A stretch of DNA of 64,000 nucleotides from Dyadobacter sp. 3J3 (GTDB lineage Bacteria; Bacteroidota; Bacteroidia; Cytophagales; Spirosomataceae): the NCBI RefSeq assembly GCF_009801115.1, contig NZ_VTOL01000004.1, positions 434,001-498,000 of the forward strand, in the 5' to 3' direction. Under the pieces are notes generated by a model. The model was not told the origin of the DNA, ran no database searches, and saw only the letters and a list, made by a program, of their open reading frames with translations. The position numbers and the translations under genes were made by a program. This document shows, piece by piece, positions 45,001 to 52,959 of the stretch. Positions within the stretch are counted from its first letter, which is position 1; every line of letters starts with the position of its first letter.

Positions 45001-45486
45001 TTTCAATTGTTTCAGTGAATAATTACCGGCCAAATTGATGTTCATGATCGGGAATTCCGAAAAGTTCACATCCTGCGCCGTTGGGCCTGAATCCAGTTCC
45101 TGAGGTAAATCCTGTTTGGCTTTATCAATGGCATCACGTACGCGCTGCAAGGCATCTGCCACTTCAACATCCGGCGTAAATTCCACCAAAATTACCGAGA
45201 CATCCTGCAAGGCATTCGACTTGATATGTTTTACGCCATTGATGGATTTTAACTGTTTTTCAATGGGCTTGTTAATCGTATTCTCCACATCGGCGGGAGC
45301 GGTACCAAAATAAACCGTATTGATGTAGATCTGCGGTATTTTGATATCCGGAAACTGCTCTTTCGGCAGATTGTTGTATACCACAAAGCCTGTCAACGTG
45401 ATGATAAACGTAAAGATGTAAATAGTGGTCCTATTCTCTACGCACCAGTTGGTAAAACTAAGGGTTTTATGATCTTCAAATTTCAT
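42052..45486 (-). CDS. RND-family efflux pump, inner-membrane permease (AcrB/HAE1 type)
   Basis: Proton-driven efflux transporter of 1144 residues, somewhat longer than AcrB. It has the usual 12 membrane segments and two large periplasmic loops. TM4 contains GLVVDDAIVVIENT with the paired Asp residues of the proton relay. The N-terminus (CVENRTTIYIFTFIITLTGFVVYNNLPKEQFPDIKIPQI) and periplasmic stretches (TPDVEVADALQRVRDAIDKA, LRIRTGTGAVVRLGDVAEV) are typical of HAE1 drug pumps. It follows the membrane fusion protein gene by 24 nt and is the last gene of the tetR-omf-mfp-rnd operon. The substrate range is unknown. Confidence 0.94.
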   Translation of the reverse strand: MKFEDHKTLSFTNWCVENRTTIYIFTFIITLTGFVVYNNLPKEQFPDIKIPQIYINTVYFGTAPADVENTINKPIEKQLKSINGVKHIKSNALQDVSVILVEFTPDVEVADALQRVRDAIDKAKQDLPQELDSGPTAQDVNFSEFPIMNINLAGNYSLKQLKEYAEDLQDAIEAMPEISRVDIVGALNREIQINLDLPRMQSTGLTFTDIQNAVQSENINVSGGDLKVGNVRRTLRVKGEFLDMTQLSNLRIRTGTGAVVRLGDVAEVTDSFEEQLDFARLDNKSVITLNVIKRAGSNLVKAADDIEVIIDKMKESELPQGLDIRITADQSERTRADLHELINTVIIGFIFVVLVLMFFMGIRDAIFIGLSVPLSAMVAFVLMPVLGPLIGTSFTLNTIVLFAFLLGIGLVVDDAIVVIENTHRLFNNHKDWTIQQAVKAAAGEVFVPVLSGTLTTIAPFFPLLFWPGLVGDFMKFLPLTLILTLMSSLFVAYVINPVFAVTFMGRHEDEKEKHDTSIKAIMRPMLILGAIALVGYFVDRGIGNFFAILLVLFVFNHYILTPRILVPFQDKLLPALKNNYKKLITWLIKGYRPVFAILSMVVLLIATFIIVGIAKPEVQFFPSGDPDYIYVYNKLPSGTDALTTDSITKVIEKRVFSVLKTEKAMGIVNSVISNVGKNAGDPNNPDRAATPNKSKVTVAFVKSESRDGRSTQELLTKVRDAVAGIPGTEISVERESTGPPTGKPISIEISGDDFEELQKLEKDLLKRVQNSGIAGIDQLKTDLVTNKPEITIDIDREKAQREGISSAQIALSIRTALFGLEVSKFRDAKDEYPIMVRLKKDDRQQIEKLLSLNIVYRDMNSGGALRQVPITSVANISYSTTFSQINRKDQQRIVTLSSDVLPGYNANDIVAQIQDQVVNNVKVPSGYTVKMGGEQEDQAESMNFLTGAFGAAILLIYLILATQFNSVVKPLIIFFTIVLSLIGVLLGFVIFDKTFSVIMSGVGIIALAGIVVKNGILLIEFIDELRGRGYPLRNAIIEGGAIRLTPVLLTASAAVLGLIPLAFGITLDFVALFRDFSPNITTGGASSVFWNILAWTIIMGLTFSTILTLLLVPCMYYVNEKIRDKWFRKGKQEVVNPNWQNESI

Positions 45487-45510
45487 GGGTATGCGAGCTG
45501 AAAGTGAATG

Positions 45511-46644
45511 TTAGTACGAAATCGTTTGTCCGTCCGAAACCTCCTGGTATCCGGTCGTGATAATTTCGTCTCCTGCCTGTAAGCCTTCCGTTATTTCAAT
45601 TTTCCCGTTGTAAATCAAACCTGTTTTTACAATTTTCGATTTAGCCATTTTCTTGCCGTTTTCATTCACAGCCACATAAACAACCTGACCTTTTTCAGTT
45701 CCCTGAATAACATTCTGGTCAATGATCAACGCATTTTTCTTCGTTGCGTCATTGATCTGGACTTTCGCGGTCATATTTGGTTTCAAGGCAGGACTTGAAG
45801 GCAGATTTGCTTCAATCATAAAAGTGCGGCTCAGCGGATCAACCGTTGTTCCCACGAAAGAAACCTTTGCTTTGTAATCTTTATTCAGATCAGGAAAACT
45901 GATCAGGATTTCGTCACCACGTTTAACACTTGCAGCATAAGTATCTGAAACTTTGGCAACCACTTTAAGGTTTCCAAGGTTAACAACCCGGAAAAGGCCC
46001 ATGCCTGGTGCAGCCGTTTCGCCCAACTTTATATTCACCTGATCCACCACACCCGAAATCGGAGCTGAAACTCTCGACTGCGAAAGTTGCGTGTTCAATG
46101 TAGAAAGTTTCTTTTCCAAACCTTGTTTATTGTTTTCAGCTTGTAAAAATTGGATTTCAGTCCCGATCTTCTGGTCCCAAAGGTTTTTCTGCTTATTAAA
46201 AATCGTTGTAGCCAAGGTTAGCTGACTTTTAACTTCTTCAATACTTTCACGTAAAATGCTGTCATCCACCTTTGCCATAGCCGCACCAGCCTTTACCTGA
46301 TCGCCTTCACGTACATAAACAGCCGTGATCACACCACCTGATTTTGGTGTTACCATCACACTATTTTTTGCATCGATAGAACCTTGAAGTTCAACATAAT
46401 GACTTAAAGTCCCAACTTCAAGCGGTTTTACGGTAACGATTTTTATATTGGTTTCTTCCCTTTTCGTCGTGTCAAGCTTCGCTATCTCCGATTCAAGGGT
46501 TTTTATTTTTTTCTCTGTTTCGCTTTGTTCCGTTTTAAGCTTGGTCAGTTCTTCTTTTTTTCCTGCTAACCCATCCTTTTTCTCCCCTGAGCAAGAAGCC
46601 AGCAAAGCAGCAGCGATTGCGATTGAATAAATATGTGTTCTCAT
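45511..46644 (-). CDS. RND efflux membrane fusion protein (AcrA/HlyD-like lipoprotein)
   Basis: Periplasmic adaptor joining the pump to the outer-membrane channel, 377 residues. It has a lipoprotein signal with lipobox LLASC (Cys18), a coiled coil directly after it (EELTKLKTEQSETEKKIKTLESEIAKL), then the barrel-sandwich halves (VTPKSGGVITAVYVREGDQVKAGAAMAKVDD and SAPISGVVDQVNIKLGETAAPG), an alpha-hairpin between them, a beta-barrel and a C-terminal membrane-proximal domain. It lies between the outer-membrane factor and the pump genes. A long inverted repeat separates it from the upstream gene. Confidence 0.93.
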   Translation of the reverse strand: MRTHIYSIAIAAALLASCSGEKKDGLAGKKEELTKLKTEQSETEKKIKTLESEIAKLDTTKREETNIKIVTVKPLEVGTLSHYVELQGSIDAKNSVMVTPKSGGVITAVYVREGDQVKAGAAMAKVDDSILRESIEEVKSQLTLATTIFNKQKNLWDQKIGTEIQFLQAENNKQGLEKKLSTLNTQLSQSRVSAPISGVVDQVNIKLGETAAPGMGLFRVVNLGNLKVVAKVSDTYAASVKRGDEILISFPDLNKDYKAKVSFVGTTVDPLSRTFMIEANLPSSPALKPNMTAKVQINDATKKNALIIDQNVIQGTEKGQVVYVAVNENGKKMAKSKIVKTGLIYNGKIEITEGLQAGDEIITTGYQEVSDGQTISY

Positions 46645-46650
46645 AAAATT

Positions 46651-46763
46651 CTTTTAATGGTTAATTGTTAATGGTTAATGATTAATTATGGATGGTAGTT
46701 GTTTCTGGCTGCGAGCCCTTGATGAGCCGCCCATTAACAATTAACCACTAACAATTAATCATT
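46651..46763. repeat. Inverted repeat rich in TTAATGGTTAATTGTTAATG between the efflux genes
   Basis: Left arm (about 46653-46688) and right arm (about 46730-46763) consist of repeated GTTAAT(T)G units and their complement; the loop is about 40 nt. The right edge supplies the stop codon of the outer-membrane factor gene, so the element extends into the end of that gene. It may weaken or set expression between the two efflux genes. Confidence 0.7.
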
Positions 46764-48119
46764 ATAAAGCTCTCCTTTTGCTTTGCTCAGGTCCACTTTC
46801 GCGATCAGCATATCATACAGTGCAGAGAAATAATTTGTTTGTGCTTCCTTGTAAGCAGATTCTGCATTGATAACTTCAATGTTGGAACCGACGCCTTCCT
46901 TGTATTTGATTTTTGAAACCCGAACGACTTCCTTCGCCAGATCAACATTTCTTGTTTGCGTTTCCAAAGTGGCAAAAGCATTTTTTATGTTAATAGCCGC
47001 CTGTTGGGATTGCATATCGATCGTTTGTTCAAGCAATTTCTGGTTTAACTTCACTTTATCCAGCGCGACTTTTTTCTGTTCTACCTGATATTTTTTGGTA
47101 AAACCGTCGAAAATTGGAATATTCAGGTTGATAGCCAGTACCGAATTGTTAAACCATTTTGTACCGAAAAGATCAGGAAGGGTATTTCTACCATTATTAT
47201 GACCGTATCCAAAAGAAGCGGAAAGACTTGGCAAATAACCGGCGCGGATATTTTTCAGATCAAGACCAGCTAGTTTTAGTTGCGTATCCAATACTGAATA
47301 TTCAATCCGACTGTTGTAGTTCACTTTGTAATCGGAGAAATCACCTCTTAACGTTTCAATGTTAAGATCATCAACTTTGTCAGTCAGTATAATTTTCTCA
47401 TCAAGCGCCATACCCATCTGATATTTCAGAAGCGTATAACTCAGTTCGATCAAATTCTGGACTTTCTGACGCTCGGTAACCAGATTATTAATCTGAACTT
47501 CCAGACGGGTTACATCAAGTAATTCAACGAATCCGCTTTCATTCATCTTCTTGGTTTCGGCTCTCAATGAATCCACACGACTGATATTCAGATCCAACAC
47601 TTTGGCACGTTCTTCCGAAACCTGTGCTGAATAGTAAGCTTTGGTAACCGATTCTGCTACCGTGACTTTGGATTGGGTGATATTTTTGCTTGCCAGTTCA
47701 CGATAAGTTGCAGCTGCTCTTAATCCTATAAAATAAGAACCGCTGAAAATTAACTGATTCAACGTTGCGGAAGCACTTCCGGAATATTTCACCCCAAACT
47801 GAACGGCAACCGGTGGCGCATCCGGTGACGCTTTTGGATCGGCAAAGTTGGCGGGAAGGAAAACGCGCTGGATAATTACGTTATCCGATAAATTGAAATT
47901 GGCAGCAAGTTGCGGCAAACCTGCACCGCGCACTTCACCTATTCTGGCTTCGGCTGAAACGGCATCGAGTTGGGTGCTTTTAACATTCAGGTTATGCTTT
48001 ATCGCATAGTCCACGGCTTCTTTTACCGTAAAACTCGCCTCCTGCGCTTTGACAGAAATCAGGCTTAAAAACATCGCGAGGGTGAAAATCCCGCCGCGAA
48101 TCAATGTTTCATTTTTCAT
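46755..48119 (-). CDS. TolC-family outer-membrane efflux channel
   Basis: Outer-membrane factor of the tripartite pump, 454 residues. A signal peptide ends at SVKAQE. Two related helical halves of the OEP family follow (KEAVDYAIKHNLNVKSTQLDAVSAEARIGEVRGAGLPQLAANF in the first; LDLKNIRAGYLPSLSASFGYG and VEQKKVALDKVKLNQKLLEQ in the second), ending with SKIKYKEGVGSNIEVINAESAYKEAQTNYFSALYDMLIAKVDL. It overlaps the tetR gene by 11 nt and is the second gene of the operon. The last codons run into an inverted-repeat element. Confidence 0.93.
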   Translation of the reverse strand: MKNETLIRGGIFTLAMFLSLISVKAQEASFTVKEAVDYAIKHNLNVKSTQLDAVSAEARIGEVRGAGLPQLAANFNLSDNVIIQRVFLPANFADPKASPDAPPVAVQFGVKYSGSASATLNQLIFSGSYFIGLRAAATYRELASKNITQSKVTVAESVTKAYYSAQVSEERAKVLDLNISRVDSLRAETKKMNESGFVELLDVTRLEVQINNLVTERQKVQNLIELSYTLLKYQMGMALDEKIILTDKVDDLNIETLRGDFSDYKVNYNSRIEYSVLDTQLKLAGLDLKNIRAGYLPSLSASFGYGHNNGRNTLPDLFGTKWFNNSVLAINLNIPIFDGFTKKYQVEQKKVALDKVKLNQKLLEQTIDMQSQQAAINIKNAFATLETQTRNVDLAKEVVRVSKIKYKEGVGSNIEVINAESAYKEAQTNYFSALYDMLIAKVDLSKAKGELYND

Positions 48120-48732
48120 GGGTAATAGATGTTGCTGATTCTTCAGTATATTTAGTATAGTATTCCAATCCTTTTTCAGTCAGTATTCCATGTAAAAAAT
48201 GGTTGACAAATTCCATTTGAATGTTCATCATATTAAACCGGTCTGCCGGGAAAATAGTCGGATCAAAAGCCATTAAGACTTGCTCCATCCTGAGTATAGA
48301 CAACATGTCTACATTCATCTCTTTCCGATATAATCCCGCTTCAACACCTTCAACCAAATTTTCACGTATACCTTTTATAATATATTCGTGCTTGTATTGA
48401 TGAAATAAATCCCAGGCAAGCGGATGGTATTTTTTTAAATCATGGAAAACAACGGGATTCATGTGCGCCAGTGAAATACGCATGTAATCTGCGCCCAGGA
48501 CCATCTGCTCAATCGGATTTAGCTTGTCTTCCTCCATTTTATCCATCTGGCACTGTTGCGTTTCTAGCTCATGTTTTACAACAAGAATCACAATCGCTTC
48601 CTTATCCGGAAAGTGCTGATAAATCGTTCTTTTGGAAATACCGAGATCCTTCGCGATATCATCCATCGTCACACTTTTGATGCCGAAGCGCCAAAAGAGT
48701 TTATACGCCTCTTTTATAATTCGTTCTTTCAC
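48109..48732 (-). CDS. TetR-family regulator of the efflux operon
   Basis: Repressor-type regulator of 207 residues. The N-terminal helix-turn-helix is clear: AYKLFWRFGIKSVTMDDIAKDLGISKRTIYQHFPDKEAI. The remaining two thirds form the ligand and dimer domain. It is the first gene of the operon and overlaps the outer-membrane factor gene by 11 nt, so it should control itself and the pump genes. A perfect 11-bp dyad lies 37 nt upstream of its start and is a likely operator. The inducing compound is unknown. Confidence 0.93.
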   Translation of the reverse strand: MKERIIKEAYKLFWRFGIKSVTMDDIAKDLGISKRTIYQHFPDKEAIVILVVKHELETQQCQMDKMEEDKLNPIEQMVLGADYMRISLAHMNPVVFHDLKKYHPLAWDLFHQYKHEYIIKGIRENLVEGVEAGLYRKEMNVDMLSILRMEQVLMAFDPTIFPADRFNMMNIQMEFVNHFLHGILTEKGLEYYTKYTEESATSITHEK

Positions 48733-48768
48733 AGGACAAAGTTGAAATTTTCCAATGATAAAAACTAT

Positions 48769-48796
48769 GAAAACTTTAATAATGTTTAAAGTTTTC
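48769..48796. promoter_or_regulatory. Likely TetR operator of the efflux operon
   Basis: Perfect arms GAAAACTTTAA and TTAAAGTTTTC around a 6-nt centre, 37-64 nt before the tetR start codon. Length and position fit a TetR-family operator. Confidence 0.6.
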
Positions 48797-49354
48797 CGAT
48801 CAATTTTAGATTATTTTGTCTGATACTTTGAAATAAGAGATTTAATGATTTATTAATTTGTTGATTATTAAATTATTAACACTGTGTCATAACTTTGACG
48901 TTTAGGTTTTTAACGCCAGGTAGAAATATGAAGCCCATTTTTAACGAAATTTGAGATTATAGTAAATTGTAATTTATTTATATTTAATAATCTTGAATAG
49001 ATAATTTTATTGCCTGCAACTTGTTGCTGAAGGTATCGCTGCCTCTGGTAAGTTGGAATCCAAAGTAAGTAAAGACCGTTAAAAGAAGCTATCAGAAAAG
49101 TACCAAGGGGATAATTTTCGGTATGAACTTTTAAATATGTATGATAAAGTAATGGCGCGGAATGTTTTAAAGTCAAATGGTGTTTGGAATTAATACATAT
49201 TCTGCCCAAATTTCGGGTCTTTTCTTTTAAGCAGAAAGAGTATTAGAAATAGTGATCTGAACGTTGAAGAGAGAGCCAAAAGAATGAAAGAGAAAACAAA
49301 TAAAGTTCAATTATTTATTCAAATCCACTAACTGCTATCCGCGAAAAAAAATAA
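48797..49354. other. Intergenic stretch before the arginine decarboxylase gene
   Basis: About 560 nt. A plus-strand TAACTTTG (TAnnTTTG) lies at 48890-48897, about 460 nt ahead of the decarboxylase start, which would leave a long leader. The minus-strand frame at 48910-49209 has no recognisable domain and reads as non-coding. I see no riboswitch-like structure. Confidence 0.4.
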
Positions 49355-50827
49355 ATGAAAAGCTACATTGACCTGATTCAGCAAACGTTCGAGTTCCCTA
49401 CGATGGAATTTAACGTTGACAAAAATGAATTGCTGTTCAACAATGTACCACTGATGGACATCATCAAGGAACATGGTACGCCTTTGAAACTTAATTATCT
49501 GCCCAAAATCGGTGAACATATTAGTAATGCGAATATGTTTTTCAAAAATGCATTTAAGCGTCATAATTATAAGGGAACTTATACTTATTGCTATTGTACC
49601 AAATCCTCGCATTTCAGTTTTGTGTTGGAAGAGGCGCTTAAGCATAATATACATCTTGAAACTTCGTCATCTTTTGATATTCCGATTATCCGTGAATTAT
49701 ACCGTCGCGGCAAGATCAGTAAGTCAACTTACATTCTTGCAAATGGCTACAAAAGACCGCTTTATACCCAGTATCTAAGTGAATTGATCAACGAAGGATT
49801 CAATGTTATTCCAATTTTGGATAACCTTAAAGAAATTGAATTTTACGAACAGCAGGTTACGGCAGATACCGTAAATTTTGCGATGCGTATTGCTACGGAT
49901 GAAGAGCCGAATTTTGCTTTTTACACGTCTCGTCTGGGAATTCGTTATAATGACGTGCAGCAGCTTTACAAGGATAAAATCGAGTCAAATCCTCGTTTTA
50001 AACTTAAAATGCTTCACTTCTTTATCAATACCGGTATTAAGGACAGTGCATATTACTGGAGTGAATTAACCCGATTCATGTTCAAATACTGCGAAATGCA
50101 GAAAATTTGCCCAGAACTTGATTCAATCGATATCGGCGGCGGGCTTCCTATCCAGACTTCCCTGCAGGCGGGTTATGATTACCAGCAAATGATTGACGAA
50201 ATCATTGAAAATATTCAATGGATCTGTAACAAGAATAACGTTCCGGTTCCGCATATTTTTACTGAGTTCGGAAGTTATACGGTTGGAGAAAGTGGCGCGG
50301 TGATTTACGAGATCATTGATAAAAAACTGCAAAATGATAAAGAACTCTGGTATATGATCAACGGATCGTTTATCACCCAACTTCCGGATTCGTGGGGTAT
50401 GAACCAGAAATATATCATGCTTCCGATCAACAACTGGGATAGTCCGTATCAGAAAGTAAACCTTGGCGGCCTGACTTGCGATTCACAGGATTTTTATAAC
50501 AGTGAGATGCATAGTGCGGATTTGTACATGCCGATTTTCGAGGAAGAGGCTGAGAAACAATATATTGGATTTTTTCACACAGGTGCCTACCAGGAATCTC
50601 TGGGAGGTTATGGCGGAATTCAGCACTGTCTGATCCCGGCTCCAAAACATGTGCTGATTGATCGTGATGAAGAAGGTAAAATTGTTACCAAAGTCTTTGC
50701 AGAAGAGCAGGACAGCGATTCAATGCTGAAAATTCTGGGCTTCAAAGATGAGTCTTTCGTAACGCCTGTTATTAAGGATGAAGTACCTTCCGAAACCGAA
50801 GAAGAGCTGGTTGAAACAAAAATTTGA
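49355..50827 (+). CDS. speA: Arginine decarboxylase, PLP fold III (SpeA-like)
   Basis: Converts arginine to agmatine, the first step of one polyamine route. The PLP Lys is Lys83 in TYTYCYCTKSSHF; the phosphate-binding Gly loop is IDIGGGLPIQ; the C-terminal domain has GGLTCDSQDFYNSE (catalytic Cys region in CDSxD) and FFHTGAYQE. At 490 residues it is the shorter Bacteroidota form, without the long insert of E. coli SpeA. It is monocistronic, followed by a strong hairpin. The substrate call comes from overall resemblance to the biosynthetic arginine decarboxylases of this phylum; diaminopimelate or ornithine as substrate is less likely. Confidence 0.85.
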   Translation: MKSYIDLIQQTFEFPTMEFNVDKNELLFNNVPLMDIIKEHGTPLKLNYLPKIGEHISNANMFFKNAFKRHNYKGTYTYCYCTKSSHFSFVLEEALKHNIHLETSSSFDIPIIRELYRRGKISKSTYILANGYKRPLYTQYLSELINEGFNVIPILDNLKEIEFYEQQVTADTVNFAMRIATDEEPNFAFYTSRLGIRYNDVQQLYKDKIESNPRFKLKMLHFFINTGIKDSAYYWSELTRFMFKYCEMQKICPELDSIDIGGGLPIQTSLQAGYDYQQMIDEIIENIQWICNKNNVPVPHIFTEFGSYTVGESGAVIYEIIDKKLQNDKELWYMINGSFITQLPDSWGMNQKYIMLPINNWDSPYQKVNLGGLTCDSQDFYNSEMHSADLYMPIFEEEAEKQYIGFFHTGAYQESLGGYGGIQHCLIPAPKHVLIDRDEEGKIVTKVFAEEQDSDSMLKILGFKDESFVTPVIKDEVPSETEEELVETKI

Positions 50828-50841
50828 CGAAATATATAACG

Positions 50842-50884
50842 TTCTTTGAATGAGTTCGTTACTTTTACGAACTCATTCAAAGAA
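50842..50884 (+). terminator. Hairpin after the arginine decarboxylase gene
   Basis: Perfect 17-bp arms (TTCTTTGAATGAGTTCG and its complement) with a 9-nt loop, 14 nt after the stop codon. The T tract is weak (ATAAGTTTT), but the stem is very strong. Confidence 0.75.
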
Positions 50885-50930
50885 ATAAGTTTTAAAACCT
50901 GACGTTAGTATACTACTCTAAAAAAAATAT

Positions 50931-51062
50931 ATGAAAAAAGTATTCCTTCTTTTGGCAATGTGCGGTACGATCGGTTTTGCATCTTCATGCACAAAACATC
51001 AGTGCCCGGCTTACGGATCTGCTGTAAAAGTTCAGAAACATCCGGTTAAAGTACGAGCCTAA
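50931..51062 (+). CDS. Small lipoprotein of 43 residues
   Basis: A short gene with a lipoprotein signal: MKKVFLLLAMCGTIGFASSC, lipobox ASSC with Cys at residue 20, followed by only 23 residues (TKHQCPAYGSAVKVQKHPVK...). It starts with ATG after an A-rich stretch and ends 3 nt before the convergent phosphatase stop codon. The mature part has one further Cys and a CPAY-G motif. I know no function; short lipoproteins of this form occur widely in Cytophagales, as far as I recall. Confidence 0.7.
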   Translation: MKKVFLLLAMCGTIGFASSCTKHQCPAYGSAVKVQKHPVKVRA

Positions 51063-51065
51063 TAT

Positions 51066-51587
51066 TTATTGAGCCAAAATTATTTTTGCCGCTTCAAACA
51101 AACTGACAGCGGTGAAATTTCCTGCTGAAGGCTCATTTTTAGGAATAATATGAATTGTCTTTAGGCCAACTTTATGTCCGGCTTCCATATCTCTTGACCG
51201 GTCACCGATCATCCAGGATTGGGTAGTATCAATATTATATTTTGCAATCGCTTTTTCAAGCATTAAAGAATCCGGTTTCCGGGAAAGTGATTTTCCTGTG
51301 AAATCAGGATGTGAAGGAGCGAAGTAAATGTCATCCAGAATATTTCCTGAAACTTCCTGCATCTTTTCGTGAATCGCATATACAGCTTCTGCGCCGTACA
51401 TTCCCTTTGCAATTCCCGCCTGATTGGTAATCACAATCAATAGAAATCCAGCTTCTTTCAATAATTTCAAAGCTTCCGGCATTCCCTCAGGAATTACGAG
51501 ATCATCCAGTTTATGTAAATAATCACTTAGATCTTCATTCAGAACACCATCACGATCTAAGAAAATGCACTTTGTTGTTTGGGACAT
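51066..51587 (-). CDS. GmhB-like HAD-IIIA phosphatase (heptose 1,7-bisphosphate 7-phosphatase-like)
   Basis: HAD-superfamily phosphatase of 173 residues. Motif I is FLDRDGVLNED (Asp11, Asp13), motif II VITNQAGIAKG, and motifs III/IV KPDSLMLEKAI and MIGDRSRDMEAG. This layout is that of GmhB and histidinol phosphatase. The zinc-binding Cys residues that GmhB has between motif II and III are missing here (FAPSHPDFTGKSLSRKPD). The frame is open from 51638, but the first 17 residues of that reading derive from a repeat element; ATG 51587 starts at MSQTTKCIFLDRDG. ADP-heptose synthesis is possible, and a GT9 heptosyltransferase-like gene exists at 18.5 kb. Confidence 0.82.
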   Translation of the reverse strand: MSQTTKCIFLDRDGVLNEDLSDYLHKLDDLVIPEGMPEALKLLKEAGFLLIVITNQAGIAKGMYGAEAVYAIHEKMQEVSGNILDDIYFAPSHPDFTGKSLSRKPDSLMLEKAIAKYNIDTTQSWMIGDRSRDMEAGHKVGLKTIHIIPKNEPSAGNFTAVSLFEAAKIILAQ

Positions 51588-51598
51588 GGAGATTTTTT

Positions 51599-51746
51599 TA
51601 GGTTGCAAAGAGAACCACGGAGGACAGGGGAGAGCCACAGAGAGAATTTAATAGGAAACATCGCTTGTATTACTAAAAATTAAAACTCTGTGTCCCTCTC
51701 CTTAACCGCGCGGCGTCCGCTCTGTGGTTCTCTGTGTCCCTAAAAA
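51599..51746. repeat. Long inverted-repeat element (family A, copy 3)
   Basis: Outer arms around AGAACCACGGAG and CTCTGTGGTTCT with inner CACAGAGAG/CTCTGTGTCCCTCTC segments. It begins 1 nt beyond the hemE stop codon and runs to 12 nt before the start of the GmhB-like gene. The core CCGCGCGGCGTCCGCTC at 51706-51722 is the exact complement of the core at 11912-11928. Confidence 0.75.
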
Positions 51747-52772
51747 TTAAGCAGAGTATTCTTTTACGGCTTCGATGAAGCATTTTACTTTATCTGGCTG
51801 CATGTCCGGGTAAACGCCGTGGCCAAGGTTGGCGATGTAACGTTGGGTCCCGAATTGGCTTACCATTTTCTTTACTTCTGCACGGATTTGGTCAAAGGAA
51901 GAATAAAGCACACAAGGGTCAAGATTTCCCTGCAATGTCTTATTTGGAATTAATTGACGGGATTCAGTAATATCCATATTCCAGTCAAGTCCTACAACCG
52001 CACAATTCAGTTTGCCAATTTCCTCTCTCGCAAAAAATGCTCCTTTGGCAAAAACCGTAACAGGTGCTTCCGTGATGGCATCGCAGATCTGTTTGATATA
52101 AGGAAGAGAGAACGTTTTATATTGTTCCGGTGAAAGAATTCCGGCCCATGAATCAAAAATCTGGACAAGATCAGCACCTGCGGCAATTTGTGCTTTCAGG
52201 TACGCAATTGTACTGTCTGTTATTTTTTGTAATAACAAATGAGAGAATTCCGGATCAGCATAAAGATGCTTTTTCGCTACTGAAAAAGTCTTGGAGCCCT
52301 TTCCTTCGGTCATATAACAGAAAATAGTAAAAGGTGCGCCTGCAAAACCGATCAGAGGAACGCGTCCTGCTAATCCGTTTTTGGTAAGACGAATCGCTTC
52401 CAAAACATAACCAAGGTCATTTTCAGGATCCGCGATTCTTAGCTTATCCAAATCGGCAATGGTATTAACTGTTGCAGGAAAAACAGGTCCTTTTTGCTCC
52501 GCCATTTCATAAGGTAATCCCATTCCTTCGGGAATTACCAGGATGTCTGAAAATATGATTGCGGCATCAACGCCCAGTAAATCAACAGGTTGTAGTGTTA
52601 CTTCGGCTGCAAGCTCAGGTGTTGTAGCAAGCTGGATAAAACTTCCGGCTTTCTCGCGAACCGCACGGTATTCAGGTAAAATGCGTCCTGCCTGACGCAT
52701 CATCCAAACAGGGGTACGCTCCACTTTCTCACCACGCGCCGCCCGAAGCAAAAGATCATTTTTCAATTCCAT
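51747..52772 (-). CDS. hemE: Uroporphyrinogen decarboxylase
   Basis: Haem pathway enzyme converting uroporphyrinogen III to coproporphyrinogen III, cytosolic, 341 residues. The N-terminal signature [17 protein letters not shown] is present, with Arg26/Arg30 that bind the substrate carboxylates, and the second signature [13 protein letters not shown]. The catalytic Asp lies in [16 protein letters not shown]-terminal [10 protein letters not shown] and [18 protein letters not shown] are typical. It seems to be a single gene; the inverted repeat begins directly after its stop codon. Confidence 0.96.
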   Translation of the reverse strand: MELKNDLLLRAARGEKVERTPVWMMRQAGRILPEYRAVREKAGSFIQLATTPELAAEVTLQPVDLLGVDAAIIFSDILVIPEGMGLPYEMAEQKGPVFPATVNTIADLDKLRIADPENDLGYVLEAIRLTKNGLAGRVPLIGFAGAPFTIFCYMTEGKGSKTFSVAKKHLYADPEFSHLLLQKITDSTIAYLKAQIAAGADLVQIFDSWAGILSPEQYKTFSLPYIKQICDAITEAPVTVFAKGAFFAREEIGKLNCAVVGLDWNMDITESRQLIPNKTLQGNLDPCVLYSSFDQIRAEVKKMVSQFGTQRYIANLGHGVYPDMQPDKVKCFIEAVKEYSA

Positions 52773-52959
52773 GCGGCAAAGGTAGGAATTATAGGATAAA
52801 GGAAGGAACTAAAATATCAGAATTACCAAAAAGTGTTTTTCCTGAATTTTGAATTCACCATGATCTAAAATCGCCTTTCAAATTTTATACAATTCAAATC
52901 AAAAAAATGTTGGAACGGGATTTTTAGTATCATTTACATCACTGCAAGAAATAACTTAT

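Noticed and set aside
48910..49209. Minus-strand open frame of 99 codons upstream of the arginine decarboxylase gene
   Set aside because: No recognisable domain, AT-rich and not linked to neighbours; likely a chance frame.
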